A DNA stretch of 64,000 bases from Anaerobacillus sp. CMMVII (lineage in GTDB: Bacteria > Bacillota > Bacilli > Bacillales > Anaerobacillaceae), in contig NZ_JACEHK010000009.1 of assembly GCF_025377685.1 (NCBI RefSeq), forward strand, positions 93,595 to 157,594, in the 5' to 3' direction. Below, one piece after another: positions 1 to 8,519 of the stretch (the stretch's first letter is position 1; every line of letters starts with the position of its first letter). A program made the position numbers and the translations under genes. Under the pieces are notes generated by a model that was not told where the DNA came from, did no database searches, and saw nothing but the letters and a program-made list of their open reading frames with translations.

Positions 1-444
1 ATTAACTAGATATGTATTCATACCATCATCCGTGTAGAATGATACAGTATAGCGGATAGGTTCATCCAAAATAGGGAGGTCAAATGATCTTTGTGTCATT
101 GTATAATACCCTAAAGCGGCAATTGGAGCAGCAATTTCAACTTCTTCAATTTGCTGAATCTCCCGCCATTCTGACAATGTTATTCCACCTTTACCTACTC
201 CAAGATAGTTTTCTTCTACTATTCCTATCTTTTTTTCTAGCTCTGAATGGGCATCAACTGGTCGAACAAGTAAATCATAGCTTCCACGGGCAAAATCTGT
301 AATCTCCATTTGAACAGTCGCATCAGCTGAACGGAGGGTTGATAAAGCAATGGGAAGAAAAGTTATCAGTAATATGAGTATGGCTACTGTAAATAGAAAG
401 GCTCTTTTGTGATGTTTTATCTGCTTGAATAATAAACTTCGCAT
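1..444 (-). CDS. ABC transporter permease, MacB/FtsX-like (N-terminal part, cut by window edge)
   Basis: An open frame runs from an ATG at 444 to the window edge, about 148 codons, with GGAGG just upstream. The product starts with a short basic stretch (MRSLLFKQIKHHKRAF) and one hydrophobic segment at about residues 15-35, followed by an extracytoplasmic-looking region. This matches the N-terminal membrane segment plus periplasmic-core (MacB_PCD) start of FtsX-type ABC permeases. The rest of the gene, and any ATPase partner, lies outside the window. The secreted-protein gene at 504-905 is directly upstream on the same strand, so the two may be co-transcribed. Family assignment is by general pattern; the substrate cannot be told. 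Confidence 0.6.
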   Translation of the reverse strand, partial: MRSLLFKQIKHHKRAFLFTVAILILLITFLPIALSTLRSADATVQMEITDFARGSYDLLVRPVDAHSELEKKIGIVEENYLGVGKGGITLSEWREIQQIEEVEIAAPIAALGYYTMTQRSFDLPILDEPIRYTVSFYTDDGMNTYLVN

Positions 445-468
445 AAATAAGGCCTCCATTTATTTAAT

Positions 469-492
469 AACAGAGGGGAAACCCCCTCTGTT
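469..492. other. Intercistronic hairpin
   Basis: AACAGAGGGG and CCCCTCTGTT form a strong short hairpin between the secreted-protein gene and the ABC permease gene. On the minus strand no T-run follows it, so it is not a classical terminator for that direction. It could stabilise the upstream mRNA end or act as an attenuator. Confidence 0.5.
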
Positions 493-503
493 CCCTTTTT
501 TTA

Positions 504-905
504 TTATCTTTTCCAGACTATTATAGATCCAGTTGTCCAAGGTGAAGCACCATTTGTATTATCAGCTACTCTAGCACGAGGATAGTAAAATTGCGCATCT
601 TGTCCATTTGTAACTTTATAAACGATTGGCCTAAAATTATAACTATAATCAGTTGTAGTCCTAGATAAAGTTCCCATTCCTGTTCCTGGTTCCAGCTGAT
701 AGAATTTAGAGCCTCGATCCGCATCAATACTAGATACGATATTGTAGGTCGATTGTCCATCGTCTACACTTGAAGGGTATGACATCCTTGCACCAATAGA
801 CATTAGAGTGATCTCTTCTTTTGAGGTATTTTCTTCAGCTGAAGCAACTAGTGATAAAGAAAAAAGTAATACAAAACCAACAATTATTGCAGATATTTTT
901 TTCAT
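504..905 (-). CDS. Small secreted protein, unknown function
   Basis: The 133-aa product begins with a typical Sec signal peptide (MKKISAIIVG, hydrophobic core to about residue 20, ending near ASAEE). The mature part of about 110 aa is polar, rich in Ser, Tyr and Thr, and has no motif I recognise. A purine- and T-rich leader with GGGGGGAT lies before the ATG at 905. The gene is followed on the same strand by the ABC permease fragment, so it may be an exported substrate, an immunity partner or an unrelated extracellular protein. No cysteines suggest disulfides or lipidation. Confidence 0.6.
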   Translation of the reverse strand: MKKISAIIVGFVLLFSLSLVASAEENTSKEEITLMSIGARMSYPSSVDDGQSTYNIVSSIDADRGSKFYQLEPGTGMGTLSRTTTDYSYNFRPIVYKVTNGQDAQFYYPRARVADNTNGASPWTTGSIIVWKR

Positions 906-1019
906 TGAAACATCCCCCCTTTTTTTGAAATATTTGGTAATTCTACTAAATTATAAAAAAAAGTTCACAATAAAGTCAATATACTATTTTTTTAGATTAT
1001 TCATTATATAGTGTTCTGT

Positions 1020-1188
1020 CTAGTATATAGAACCTTAATTCCTTACCTATACCTACTCAAATAACCAAAATAATTACTTTTGATTACCGCCACTCCAATT
1101 TACCACCTACACCATGTCTTTTACCACCGAATGACAAGGATTTTACCGCATATTTGGGCTCCTTTGAAATTTAAGGTTATATATACGA
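1020..1188. other. Intergenic stretch beside the intron, no gene seen
   Basis: This stretch lies between the secreted-protein promoter side and the 3' end of the group II intron. It holds the likely 3' exon of the intron on the minus strand. I see no coding frame or convincing terminator. TACCTAT occurs inverted at about 1046 and 1189, which may be chance. Confidence 0.4.
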
Positions 1189-2106
1189 ATAGGTAAGGGT
1201 TTGAAGTTATCGCTCCCTTTTCCCCTCGTTCACACCGTACATGAGACTTTCACCTCATACGGCGTTCCAACTATTCCAACTCTATTTAACCATCAACACT
1301 TTTGATATTTTAGTACCTTTTGTGTCTCAATTCTTCCGTTTTAATAAGTCGGTGCCTCCCGTGGGAGGTAAACCTCTATTAGTCTCACAAGAACCTTATT
1401 AACCGATAAAGATTTGCCTTGCATGATTAAATAAATCTTCATTAGTCTAGTGGCTATCCCTCCGTGCGGATTAGACATTTCATTGGTACTGTGCCACCAC
1501 TTTCACTGATACAAAAATAAGTTATACAATAGCTAATCTCATTATTGCTTTCCTTATTACCGTTTCTTTGGGAGTAAGCCCTCCACGTTATCAGCTTACA
1601 ACGTTGAATTATATCTATTATAGAATGAACTTAGGTGCTTCCTGTAAGCCTGTTAGCCGTTTATATGCCTGTAACATATCATGGACTTTCATATTAGCGA
1701 GTCTTACTCATCCACTGCTAACTTCACAATTTGGTGATATACACATTTCTATGTAGTAAGCGTTTAGACCCGTACATTCAGAAGTTTGTCAGCTTAATCC
1801 GTCTTCGTAGATAATTTAGCATTCTCACCATATTCATTCAACTCAAGCATCATGATTTACACCACCCCCGTGGGTAGGCTTTCGCCAGCCGAACTGTTAC
1901 GGTAAATTCTCACGCCTTTTTGCCGAGCTTATAACACTATCATTCTTACCAATTTTAGTGCTATTCGACTAAGAGAGAGCCCTTCAAGACGTTACTCCAT
2001 CATTTGGCTCTTCGATATAACCCTTCGAAGGGAATTGTCTACCTTTTACCTGAGTAATGTAACCATTCTCAATTTGGGGTAGAAACATTTCGCACAACTA
2101 ACGCAC
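1189..2106 (-). mobile_element. Group II intron lacking its reverse transcriptase ORF
   Basis: Read on the minus strand, the segment starts with a GTGCG box (2106-2102; a second GTGCG lies at 2095). It contains long structured ribozyme sequence and ends with a clear domain V at 1265-1232: a CGC catalytic triad, a two-base AU bulge, a GUGAAAGU tetraloop-capped stem and a closing ACGGUGU strand. A domain-VI-like stem follows, ending near 1189. The region where the intron-encoded protein normally sits (domain IV, about 1280-1450) is only short non-coding sequence, so the intron is ORF-less. It lies 26 nt downstream of the stop codon of the membrane protein at 2132-2503. The exact 3' boundary is uncertain by several bases. 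Confidence 0.8.
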
Positions 2107-2131
2107 CCGTTAGTGAATTATCCCACTAAAC

Positions 2132-2503
2132 TTAATTATCGAATGAGCGAACTAATAAAATACCTGCAAGTACGTTTAAGACAACGTTAATTTCAATACC
2201 TAAGACGTAACTTATAAGAAAATTTGGTGCAAAATACTGTAACAAATATGGTGCAGGTAACAAAGTTAATAGAATCAACACAACTACAAAACCAAGAGAA
2301 ATCCAATTAATTGTTAATTTCTTAGTAGAAATTTTAATTAACCTTTTAGTCTCAATTAAAACACCAAATAGCAAATACAAAATACTCAATAATATTGAAT
2401 AAATTAAAATCCATTTAATATTGAAGAAGTCCAACATTTCTCGATAAATAGGGAGAATTTGTGCTATTAACAATAAAATAATAATTCCTATTATACTAGT
2501 CAA
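2132..2503 (-). CDS. Small membrane protein, unknown
   Basis: The 123-aa product has four probable transmembrane helices, at about residues 3-20, 28-50, 68-92 and 97-118, separated by a basic loop (ETKRLIKISTKK). No family is recognised. The frame opens with TTG at 2503 (an ATT lies one codon earlier); a GGTGA-type SD lies somewhat far upstream, so the start is uncertain. The group II intron begins 26 nt after its stop. It shares strand and style with the next membrane protein gene (2632-3036), and the two could be an operon. Confidence 0.55.
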   Translation of the reverse strand: MTSIIGIIILLLIAQILPIYREMLDFFNIKWILIYSILLSILYLLFGVLIETKRLIKISTKKLTINWISLGFVVVLILLTLLPAPYLLQYFAPNFLISYVLGIEINVVLNVLAGILLVRSFDN

Positions 2504-2631
2504 AATTGTTGTTTTTTCACCTAATCACCTCTTTCTCTTATTGTAGTAACCTGCTCGTTTGTAAATAAATTCCATAGAAAAAACCTTTATTCCTTCTTGA
2601 ATAAACGCTTTCGATAGTTCAATAGCGATAA

Positions 2632-3036
2632 TTATTTTTTTACTTTATGTATGCTATAGGAAATATAGTAACCACATAAAATCAAAGCAAAGTTCCGTAA
2701 ATAGATATGATTAAATCTACCTAAATCCACTAAACCTTTTAAATAAAAAGTTAATAGGAGTAGAACTATTCCAAGTGGTAAGATGCCAAGCGTAATCATC
2801 ATTTTAAAGTTAATTTTCCAGCTTCCATCTGCTTTTAACTCTTTAATCAAATGCCCTCCACCAAGAAGAACCCCAAACAAAATTAGTATCGATATTGGCG
2901 TTACAATTGATAAAAAATGTAAAAATGGTGTTGTAGGCCAAAATGCGGTATTTTCCCATCCCCAGGATGTTTCGAAAAGCCACGCTGAACTAAGTAGGAA
3001 AAAAATCCACATAATGCACTTTAATAGATAATTCAA
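2632..3036 (-). CDS. Small membrane protein, unknown
   Basis: The 134-aa product has about four hydrophobic helices (residues 5-22, 40-62, 75-98, 108-128). The start is TTG at 3036, supported by GGAGG with 8-nt spacing. It has no motif I recognise. The 128-nt gap to the next gene on the same strand contains no obvious terminator, so co-expression is likely. Upstream is the strong hairpin terminator at 3179-3240. Confidence 0.6.
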   Translation of the reverse strand: MNYLLKCIMWIFFLLSSAWLFETSWGWENTAFWPTTPFLHFLSIVTPISILILFGVLLGGGHLIKELKADGSWKINFKMMITLGILPLGIVLLLLTFYLKGLVDLGRFNHIYLRNFALILCGYYISYSIHKVKK

Positions 3037-3178
3037 CCTTTATCCCTCCAAATAATAAAGTTGCCTAAAGCATTCGATTTTAGAAATTTTATTCAACTCT
3101 TTGCTTCGTTAGTTGAATAAGCCTATCCATAGAATACCATATTTGCGGAATATTCTTATAAATAATTAAAAAAAACCC

Positions 3179-3240
3179 AATAGCAACCCTTTTAACAGGT
3201 GTACAAAAATTATTGTACATCTGCTAAAAGGGTTGCTATT
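3179..3240. terminator. Large hairpin, likely terminator on minus strand
   Basis: Two 28-nt arms, AATAGCAACCCTTTTA... and its complement, match at all but two positions around a short loop. On the minus strand the hairpin is followed by GGGTTTTTTTT, as in a Rho-independent terminator. The arm length is unusually great for a simple terminator and could also mark a small palindromic repeat. Confidence 0.7.
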
Positions 3241-3285
3241 CCTCTGTTAAACCTCTAAAAATTCCATAAAATCTTGATATGTCAA

Positions 3286-3324
3286 TAAAAAAGAGATGCG
3301 AATTATCGTGCTAATTCCATCTCT
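3286..3324 (-). terminator. Rho-independent terminator
   Basis: AGAGATG...CATCTCT with internal complementary GAATTA/TAATTC forms a stem, followed on the minus strand by TTTTTTATTG. It would end transcripts of the sigma/anti-sigma operon and overlaps the 3' end of the tentative ORF at 3303-3437. Confidence 0.7.
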
Positions 3325-3437
3325 AAAAGGCGCGCATTTTGTATTTCCTCCCTCTCAAGCAACTGGTTACTCAGAAGAACGAACTGATTTTTCTCTTTCT
3401 CAAAGAATGGTGTTTTTAAAATAGCTATTAACGACAT
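3303..3437 (-). CDS. Tentative 44-aa ORF
   Basis: An ATG-started frame encodes a charged, helix-forming peptide (MSLIAILKTPFFEKEK..., ending LLEMELAR). Its composition looks protein-like, but there is no clear ribosome binding site and the 3' end overlaps a terminator hairpin. It may be a remnant of a longer gene rather than a functional one. No family recognised. Confidence 0.25.
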   Translation of the reverse strand: MSLIAILKTPFFEKEKNQFVLLSNQLLEREEIQNARLLEMELAR

Positions 3438-3480
3438 GATCTATCAAGGTCACGGGCAATTGTCAATAAAGAGTTTTCTA

Positions 3481-4752
3481 TTAAGGACTATGCACATCTC
3501 GAACAATTCCGATTAGGTACCACTCATCTTCAAACTCTTCATAGATAAACCGGAGTGCTTGCCACTGATGCCATAATTCTTCTGACGGCGGTGTTGAGTA
3601 ATATTCAACGTACTTTGCGTCTGGAAAGAAGTCCGGTATCGTATTAATGATCCCCCCACTTTGCACAACTGAGTCATTAAACGTGATTACATCATAGTCA
3701 ATCTCCTTACTATTTTCTCCGTCCCAACGCATCGAATGGTTTACTAAAAACTTAGAAGTGTAATCATTCACACTGAATTCGAAGGCGTAATCACCCATGT
3801 CATAGCCCCAAATATACGTTTCTGTTCCTTCGAGTTGGCCAAGGTTTTCTTTCGTAAAATGGACTTCATCGGAATTAGGACTTCCGACAGCAGCATAAAA
3901 CGAAAAGAATAGTCCTTTTTCTGGGTGCACCTGATTTGCCAGTGCCGACCAATTAGTTGTGTTTAAGTTTGCAAAGACCGTTTCTGTTTTTGTTAGTAAT
4001 ACAGTTTCAATATCAAAAGGAAGTTCATCAGTACGATCATCACTATATTTTTCTGTCCAAGCCCTTTCCCAGGAAGGATAGTCAATCCCATGAAGTTCTT
4101 CTAGTGTTTGGCCATCTAACGAATAGACCCAACCACGCAGTTGTTCCTCAGTCACCGGCCAAGATGTGCCACCGATAACAATACCATCAACAAGTAGTAC
4201 AGATATTCTCGTTTTGCCCAAAGTGTTTACACCTTGCAGCTGATCTAAACGATGCCCTTGAACAATAAATAATTCGGTATCAATCGTTTTTTTCTAGATA
4301 TTCATCAGGTCCTCCAGGTTGAACCGACCAATCTTGCTTATAGGGAAGTTCTAGTAATTTGTTTTCGTTAAACGATATGACTCACTACTACCATCATATG
4401 AAATAACTTCATATCCTCTTCTTTCTAAAAAGCTCTTCGCATTTTTCACATTCGCGCTTAACTCTAGTTCGTGGTCAACAACTTCTAATTCTTCATTTTC
4501 ATTTAATAAAGAACCAACCGTATCAAAAATAACTTGCTTCCCACCTAGAAACGATAACCAGACTGAAAAGATTGCAGTTGCAGCTATACTACTCGAAACG
4601 ATGGAAAGTTTCTTCACATTTTTTTGAAATTTCATTTTCCGTGCTTTTTGAACTAAATTCTTTTTTGTCTCTTGGACGAATTCCATTCGTGGCTCGAAGT
4701 CTGGAGAGTTTTTTACTTCTTTAAAAATGTCATCCTCATTTCGCATTTTCAA
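3481..4752 (-). pseudogene. Anti-sigma factor (partner of the ECF sigma), interrupted by two compensating frameshifts
   Basis: Two frames (4351-4752 and 3481-4221) join into one protein of about 423 aa if one A is added at the T4 run 4362-4365 and one removed at the T7 run 4287-4293. The N-terminal part is cytosolic, with one transmembrane segment at about residues 53-72. The remainder is a large extracytoplasmic domain of unknown fold. The start overlaps the end of the sigma gene by 17 nt, the classical sigma/anti-sigma arrangement, so the protein probably holds the sigma factor at the membrane. Both lesions are in homopolymers and restore frame, so they may be sequencing errors rather than real decay. 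An internal TTG start for the 246-aa downstream half is not supported by an SD. Confidence 0.7.
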
Positions 4753-5275
4753 ATCCCTCCTCCATAGTAATTTTTAGTGTTTCTTTTAATTTTTTTAGTG
4801 CTCGAAAGTAGTCAACTTTCACCTTTGCTTCAGAACAATTTAAGATCTGAGCAGTTTCGCGAATCGATAGCTCATTAATCCCTCTAAGGATTAGAACTGA
4901 TCGGTAATTAGGTTTTAACTTTGAAATCGCTCCATGAACGATTTCTTTTTGCTCCTTTGTTTCGAGCGCTTCATCGGGAGAATTCCCCTTAGATAGTAGA
5001 CCTGTAAAAAAACCATCCTTAAAAATCGAATAAAATTTTTGGCGACGGAAATGATCTACAGCAACGTTTCTAGCGATCGTTAAAATCCATGTTTTTAGCC
5101 GGTACTGGTCATTGTACTTCGCAAGAGACTTTAGCACTTGAATAAATACATCTTGGGTCAAATCTTCAGCATCATTACGATTTCCTGTAAAACATATTAA
5201 AAAATGATAAACATCTCGATAATACTCATCATATATACGTTCAATCCGTTCTTCGAGTTGACCTGAATTTGCCAA
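4736..5275 (-). CDS. ECF-type RNA polymerase sigma factor
   Basis: The 179-aa product has the two-domain ECF layout. Region 2 covers about residues 10-80 (YRDVYHFL, NRNDAEDLTQDVFIQVL, LKTWILTIARNVAVDHFRR). Region 4 covers about residues 115-168 (LKPNYRSVLILRGINELSIRETAQILNCSEAKVKV, a helix-turn-helix). Length and sequence resemble SigX/SigV-like Bacillus factors, which serve in cell-envelope stress. An AGGAGGGG site precedes the ATG at 5275. Its stop overlaps the start of the anti-sigma gene, implying translational coupling. A TGTAAC-N17-CGAA promoter upstream suggests self-activation. Confidence 0.9.
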   Translation of the reverse strand: MANSGQLEERIERIYDEYYRDVYHFLICFTGNRNDAEDLTQDVFIQVLKSLAKYNDQYRLKTWILTIARNVAVDHFRRQKFYSIFKDGFFTGLLSKGNSPDEALETKEQKEIVHGAISKLKPNYRSVLILRGINELSIRETAQILNCSEAKVKVDYFRALKKLKETLKITMEEGFENAK

Positions 5276-5317
5276 ACGAAATCCCCTCCTTGCCGGTTCT
5301 TTTTCTTTCGTAAATAA

Positions 5318-5344
5318 TTCGTATAAGAGTCAGAAAAAGTTACA
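5318..5344 (-). promoter_or_regulatory. Putative ECF autoregulatory promoter
   Basis: On the minus strand TGTAAC (5344-5339) is followed after 17 nt by CGAA (5321-5318). This resembles the TGTAAC-N17-CGAC pattern known for SigX-type promoters in Bacillus. It sits about 45 nt before the sigma start codon. The match is by eye. Confidence 0.55.
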
Positions 5345-5395
5345 GTTTTTACTATAATTCTATCAGGTTAATAAAGGTGTTGTAATAACAAAAAA

Positions 5396-5430
5396 AATAA
5401 CTGAAAGAGTATCGCCTCTTTCAGTTATTT
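5396..5430. terminator. Bidirectional terminator
   Basis: AAATAACTGAAAGAG and CTCTTTCAGTTATTT form a perfect stem with a 5-6 nt loop and A/T runs on both sides. It ends the cation exchanger transcript on the minus strand. Confidence 0.85.
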
Positions 5431-5441
5431 CATCTTGATTT

Positions 5442-6424
5442 TTAGTGAGTAAAAATTAGAAAGCTAGAAACAAAGTAGATTAGTACAAGTAAGGCTGAAG
5501 GAAGCCAATACGCGATTTGTAATCTTGGTAATTTAAACCGAATTAATGAATAAAGAACAATAACACTTAGAATAAACGACGCCAAGGCCGTAATGACATG
5601 TACGGTTGAAACAGATGAAAGAATGGTTGCAGGACGGTAAACAGCATCTGCCCCAATTAAAATTAAAATGTTAAATAGGGTTACTTCCTAAAACGGAACC
5701 AATAGCTAAATTATAGTTTCGTAGTTGAATAGCAATTAACACAGCCACCGCTTCAGGTAAAGATGTAGAGGCGGCGATTAAAAAACTACCAACAAAACTA
5801 GAACCAAGGCCAGTAATATCGGCGATTTTATCCCCAGTTATTGATAAAAGACTACCAGTTACTAAAATAACGACTGCAGCGATTGAAAAGCCGATGATCG
5901 CTCGCTTTAATGAATCGCAGATGTCTGTGGTACCCCCTCTTCTTTCTGATCACTCTCTAAACTAGAAGCTTTTTAGAAAGGAAATACATTCCACCAACAT
6001 AAACGAAAAGTAAAACGATTGCGTCTAGGCCGATCCCGAAAAGTGAGTATGGTAGTTTTAAAGTTAACGCGAGAAAGATAAGGAACATGAGAAGCATACC
6101 TAAGTAAACGGTATAAAGGTTGCTTTCAGATGCGCCTTTAAAAATTTGTTTATTTCGGAAGTACAGATCAAAACTTGCAATAATTAATAAATTAAACAAA
6201 TTACTTCCTAGGACATTTCCAACAGCTAAATCTGGATTATTGATGCCAATAGCCGTTAAACTTGTAGTTACCTCAGGTAATGACGTTGCACCAGCCAGAA
6301 AAATGGTACCGATCAGCATTCCACCTAACGAAGTCCTTTCACTTAAAACGTCAGCGTACGTAGAAAGCTTACTGCTGCTAATACTGGTGATTGTTGCCGC
6401 TAATAAGAATAGAATAAATACCAT
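5442..6424 (-). pseudogene. CaCA-family cation exchanger (YrbG-like), frame disrupted
   Basis: The first 155 codons (ATG at 6424, GGAGG 9 nt upstream) encode one alpha-repeat half with the motif GTIFLAGATSLPEVTTS and GNVLGSNLFN. The second half continues to a stop at 5442 and holds the matching repeat GSFLIAASTSLPEAV and GSVLGSN. The linker near 5925-5970 has more than one frame change, and an extra C (GGG at 5678-5680 on the plus strand) breaks the second half. Intact members are about 310-330 aa with ten helices and exchange Ca2+ or other divalent cations for Na+ or H+. The Mn2+ riboswitch upstream suggests manganese or calcium efflux. The lesions are partly in homopolymers and could be sequence errors. 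Confidence 0.8.
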
Positions 6425-6451
6425 GGGTCATGACCTCCTGAAATTGACATA

Positions 6452-6511
6452 GAAAAAGACCCTTTTATGAAAAAGCTCTTAAAATAAAAGCTCTTTCATA
6501 AAAAGGTCTTG
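6452..6511 (-). terminator. Expression-platform terminator of the Mn2+ riboswitch
   Basis: On the minus strand AAGACCTTTTTATGAAAGAGCT pairs, in part, with AGCTTTTTCATAAAAGGGTC and is followed by a T-run. The 5' arm overlaps the last strand of the aptamer (GCAAGACCUUU), so ligand binding and terminator formation compete, as expected for an ON switch. Confidence 0.75.
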
Positions 6512-6606
6512 CGTACTTTGCAAATCACAAAGCTCAATGAACCGAGTGAATTTCTTCACCGAAATGACGATTCATTAACCAGTTGGTCGCTACTCCCCCC
6601 TTTTTG
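6501..6606 (-). promoter_or_regulatory. yybP-ykoY (Mn2+) riboswitch
   Basis: The minus strand carries AAAGGGGGGAGUAGC at its 5' end, an internal UCGUCAUUUCG element and GCAAGACCUUUU at the 3' end. These are the conserved loops of the yybP-ykoY class, which senses Mn2+. It precedes the exchanger gene by about 80 nt and is followed by a terminator whose stem uses the aptamer's last strand. Members of the class are known upstream of Mn2+ and Ca2+ exporters, which fits the gene it controls. Confidence 0.88.
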
Positions 6607-6649
6607 GGCTTATTCTCTTGTTAATATCACTGTAACATAGCTATTAAAC

Positions 6650-6995
6650 TGCGTCAATCATTTCCTAACGATAAGAATTTAGAAGAAAGTTTCATATAAC
6701 GAAAAGACATAATTCTTCTACTCTCTCTTTTTATTATAGAATTTTTCTAAAAGATTGTTGCTTTTAACTTGAGAAAATAAGCAACACACTTTGCGAGAAA
6801 GCCTATTATATTACATTTGTCACTTGTACTCTTTCTTCGGACGAGCGTATACAATGTCTAGGTAGTGTAAACTTAAAAATTTCAATTTTCTGAATAACGT
6901 ACCCTAGATGAGTGCTTGTAAAGCAATGACCACCATGGCCTGTTTCTAAGTTCACTTTTTTGCCCATAATTATTTTAGGAATTCATTTACTTAGG
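6650..6995. other. AT-rich intergenic stretch, no gene seen
   Basis: I see no coding frame, riboswitch or tRNA here. GATTGTTGCTTTT near 6752 and AAGCAAC near 6782 recall the ends of the dispersed repeat seen at 6996-7164 and 27942-28131. Confidence 0.4.
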
Positions 6996-7164
6996 CTCTT
7001 TTCGTAAACATTGTGGCTTTTTTCACTCAAAAATAATTGGGGAAATACCTTAGAGGAAGATATCACCCAATAAATTAAGAAAAGAGCAAAACTTACTTAA
7101 TTAGTGGTGAATTCTTAGTATTTTGTGTAAAAATCCGGTTTTTGGGATTTTTTTCAAAAGCAAC
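6996..7164. repeat. Dispersed repeat family 2, copy A
   Basis: This stretch shares many words with 27942-28131, in the same order: CTCTTTTCGTAAACATTG, AAATACCTTAGA, AACCCAATAA/ACCCAATAAATTAAG, GCAAAACTTACT, GTGAATT, ATCCGG, TTTTGGGATTTTT and AAAGCAAC. It is non-coding and lies just upstream of the desaturase gene. Identity is about three quarters by eye. It looks like an old MITE-like element. Confidence 0.7.
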
Positions 7165-7204
7165 AAACTTTGTTAAAACAGCTTTTATTTAAAAGGAGAG
7201 AATA

Positions 7205-8103
7205 ATGCTAACTAATCATTTAGATTTCAGACTTGAACCAAAGTTGCTCGAACTGTATGAAATTCATAAAGAAAGATCTGAAAAAATCGACTGGGGTTAC
7301 CATGATTACCTCCCTTGGGATAAGGCCCAAGACTTTCGTAGAGTCCCTTGGGATGAAAGCCAGGTTACCCTGCCAAATGGTATCATTACAGCGGTTGAAA
7401 CAGCGTTGTTAACAGAAGTTAATTTGCCATGGTTTACTTCACATTTAGAACAGACTTTTAAAGGGTCTTTGTCGGTTATTCGTGATTTTGTCCATACCTG
7501 GACTGCTGAGGAAGACCAGCATTCGAACCTACTTGAGACATACTTACTAATTACACGGAATGTAGATCCAAAACGCTTACATCAGCTACATAGGGCAAAC
7601 GGTAGAAATGGGCTGGAGGTCCAGATTATGAAACCCCTTTTGAAACGATGGTCTATACATCATTGCAAGAATTGGCTACTATGGTTTTTTATAATAATGT
7701 CGCAAAAGAAGCGAAACTATATGATAAAGACCTAGACGTCTTATTAAAAAGACTTGCAAAGGATGAAAACTCTGCATTACGCCTTTTACCGTGATGTCAT
7801 TAAGTACCATTTAGAATTAGAGCCTAACTACTGTTATTACTTAGGTAAGGTCATCATGAATTTTCAAATGCCTGGTACTGTTATGCCTGACTTTGAGGAT
7901 CGCATGTCAATTATCGCTAGGAAGCTAACTATGGTCCACTCGAATATTTTGACCAAGTTTTAGAGGCAATTATTGAGTACTGGCAAATTGAAAAGCTAAG
8001 GCCAATCGCTCCAGAAGCAGAGAAAGCAAGATTAGAAATTCTTGAATATCATAGAAGAATGAAAAGGATCAGAGATCGTTTTTATAAAAGAAATGCAAAA
8101 TAA
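7205..8103 (+). pseudogene. Acyl-ACP desaturase (diiron, type 2), with at least three frameshifts
   Basis: The frame opens at ATG 7205 after GGAGAG and reads through the helix motif TAEEDQHSNLLETYL (ExxH iron ligands). It breaks near 7600 and continues in other frames through ETPFETMVYTSLQELATMVF. Further indels lie near 7770 (DEN-LHYAFYRDVI, second ExxH) and near 7920 (REANYGPLEYF). The last frame ends with RRMKRIRDRFYKRNAK and TAA at 8101-8103. The reconstructed protein of about 298 aa fits soluble stearoyl-ACP-type desaturases, which introduce a double bond into acyl chains. The lesions are single-base changes spread along the gene, so either real decay or sequence error is possible. Confidence 0.8.
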
Positions 8104-8139
8104 ATATGTGATATATTAGCTGGTCTAGATAAACTCAAC

Positions 8140-8178
8140 AAAAAAGGAGTATGAATTGACTATTCATACTCCTTTTTT
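8140..8178. terminator. Bidirectional terminator
   Basis: AAAAAAGGAGTATGAAT and ATTCATACTCCTTTTTT form a near-perfect hairpin between the convergent desaturase gene and the small ORF at 8197-8361. Confidence 0.9.
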
Positions 8179-8196
8179 GGTTTTTGCTAATGGCTT

Positions 8197-8361
8197 TTAA
8201 TCAAATAACTTAGTAGCAAACTTGGAATCGTCATAATCATAGCGAAAACCATCATTTTGTGCTGTTGTTTCACTATCGATTTCTGTTTTCTTCTCTTTTG
8301 AGTTTGTAATTTGTTCCTCTTTGTTTTTCTTTGCTTTCTGATTTTTTGGTTGGAATTCCAA
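8197..8361 (-). CDS. Small acidic/basic hydrophilic protein, 54 aa
   Basis: A TTG start at 8361 is preceded by AGGAGG at 8-nt spacing, which is the best ribosome binding site in the region. The product starts MEFQPKNQKAKKNKEE, is rich in Lys and Glu in the first half, and ends with an aromatic, acidic tail (DGFRYDYDDSKFATKLFD). It has no hydrophobic segment. An overlapping 85-aa frame is longer but has no SD and an unlikely composition. The protein resembles in style the small hydrophilic proteins of spore formers, but I do not recognise a family. It is followed by a strong terminator. Confidence 0.65.
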   Translation of the reverse strand: MEFQPKNQKAKKNKEEQITNSKEKKTEIDSETTAQNDGFRYDYDDSKFATKLFD

Positions 8362-8519
8362 TATCTATGCCTCCTAACAATTTTGACAAAGTTTGTCTTA
8401 TTTTTATTAAAAGGTTGCGATTTTATGCAAGAAAAGAATTTCATTATAATTGTTTAAAGGCAGGTAGGTTTGCAATAAAATATGCTATTTATTCGAAATT
8501 ACTCTTCTTCCCTTTTTTA

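Noticed and set aside
84..302. 72-aa frame on the plus strand
   Set aside because: It is the shadow of the ABC permease frame on the opposite strand, which has an SD and a coherent membrane-protein sequence.
469..492. Terminator for the secreted-protein gene
   Set aside because: The T-run is on the wrong side for the minus strand; recorded as a hairpin only.
1568..1756. 62-aa plus-strand frame within the group II intron
   Set aside because: Lies in ribozyme sequence read on the other strand; no SD and not related to a reverse transcriptase.
8187..8444. 85-aa basic frame overlapping the 54-aa gene
   Set aside because: No SD, unlikely composition (very Lys/Arg rich then hydrophobic); the 54-aa frame with TTG and AGGAGG is better.
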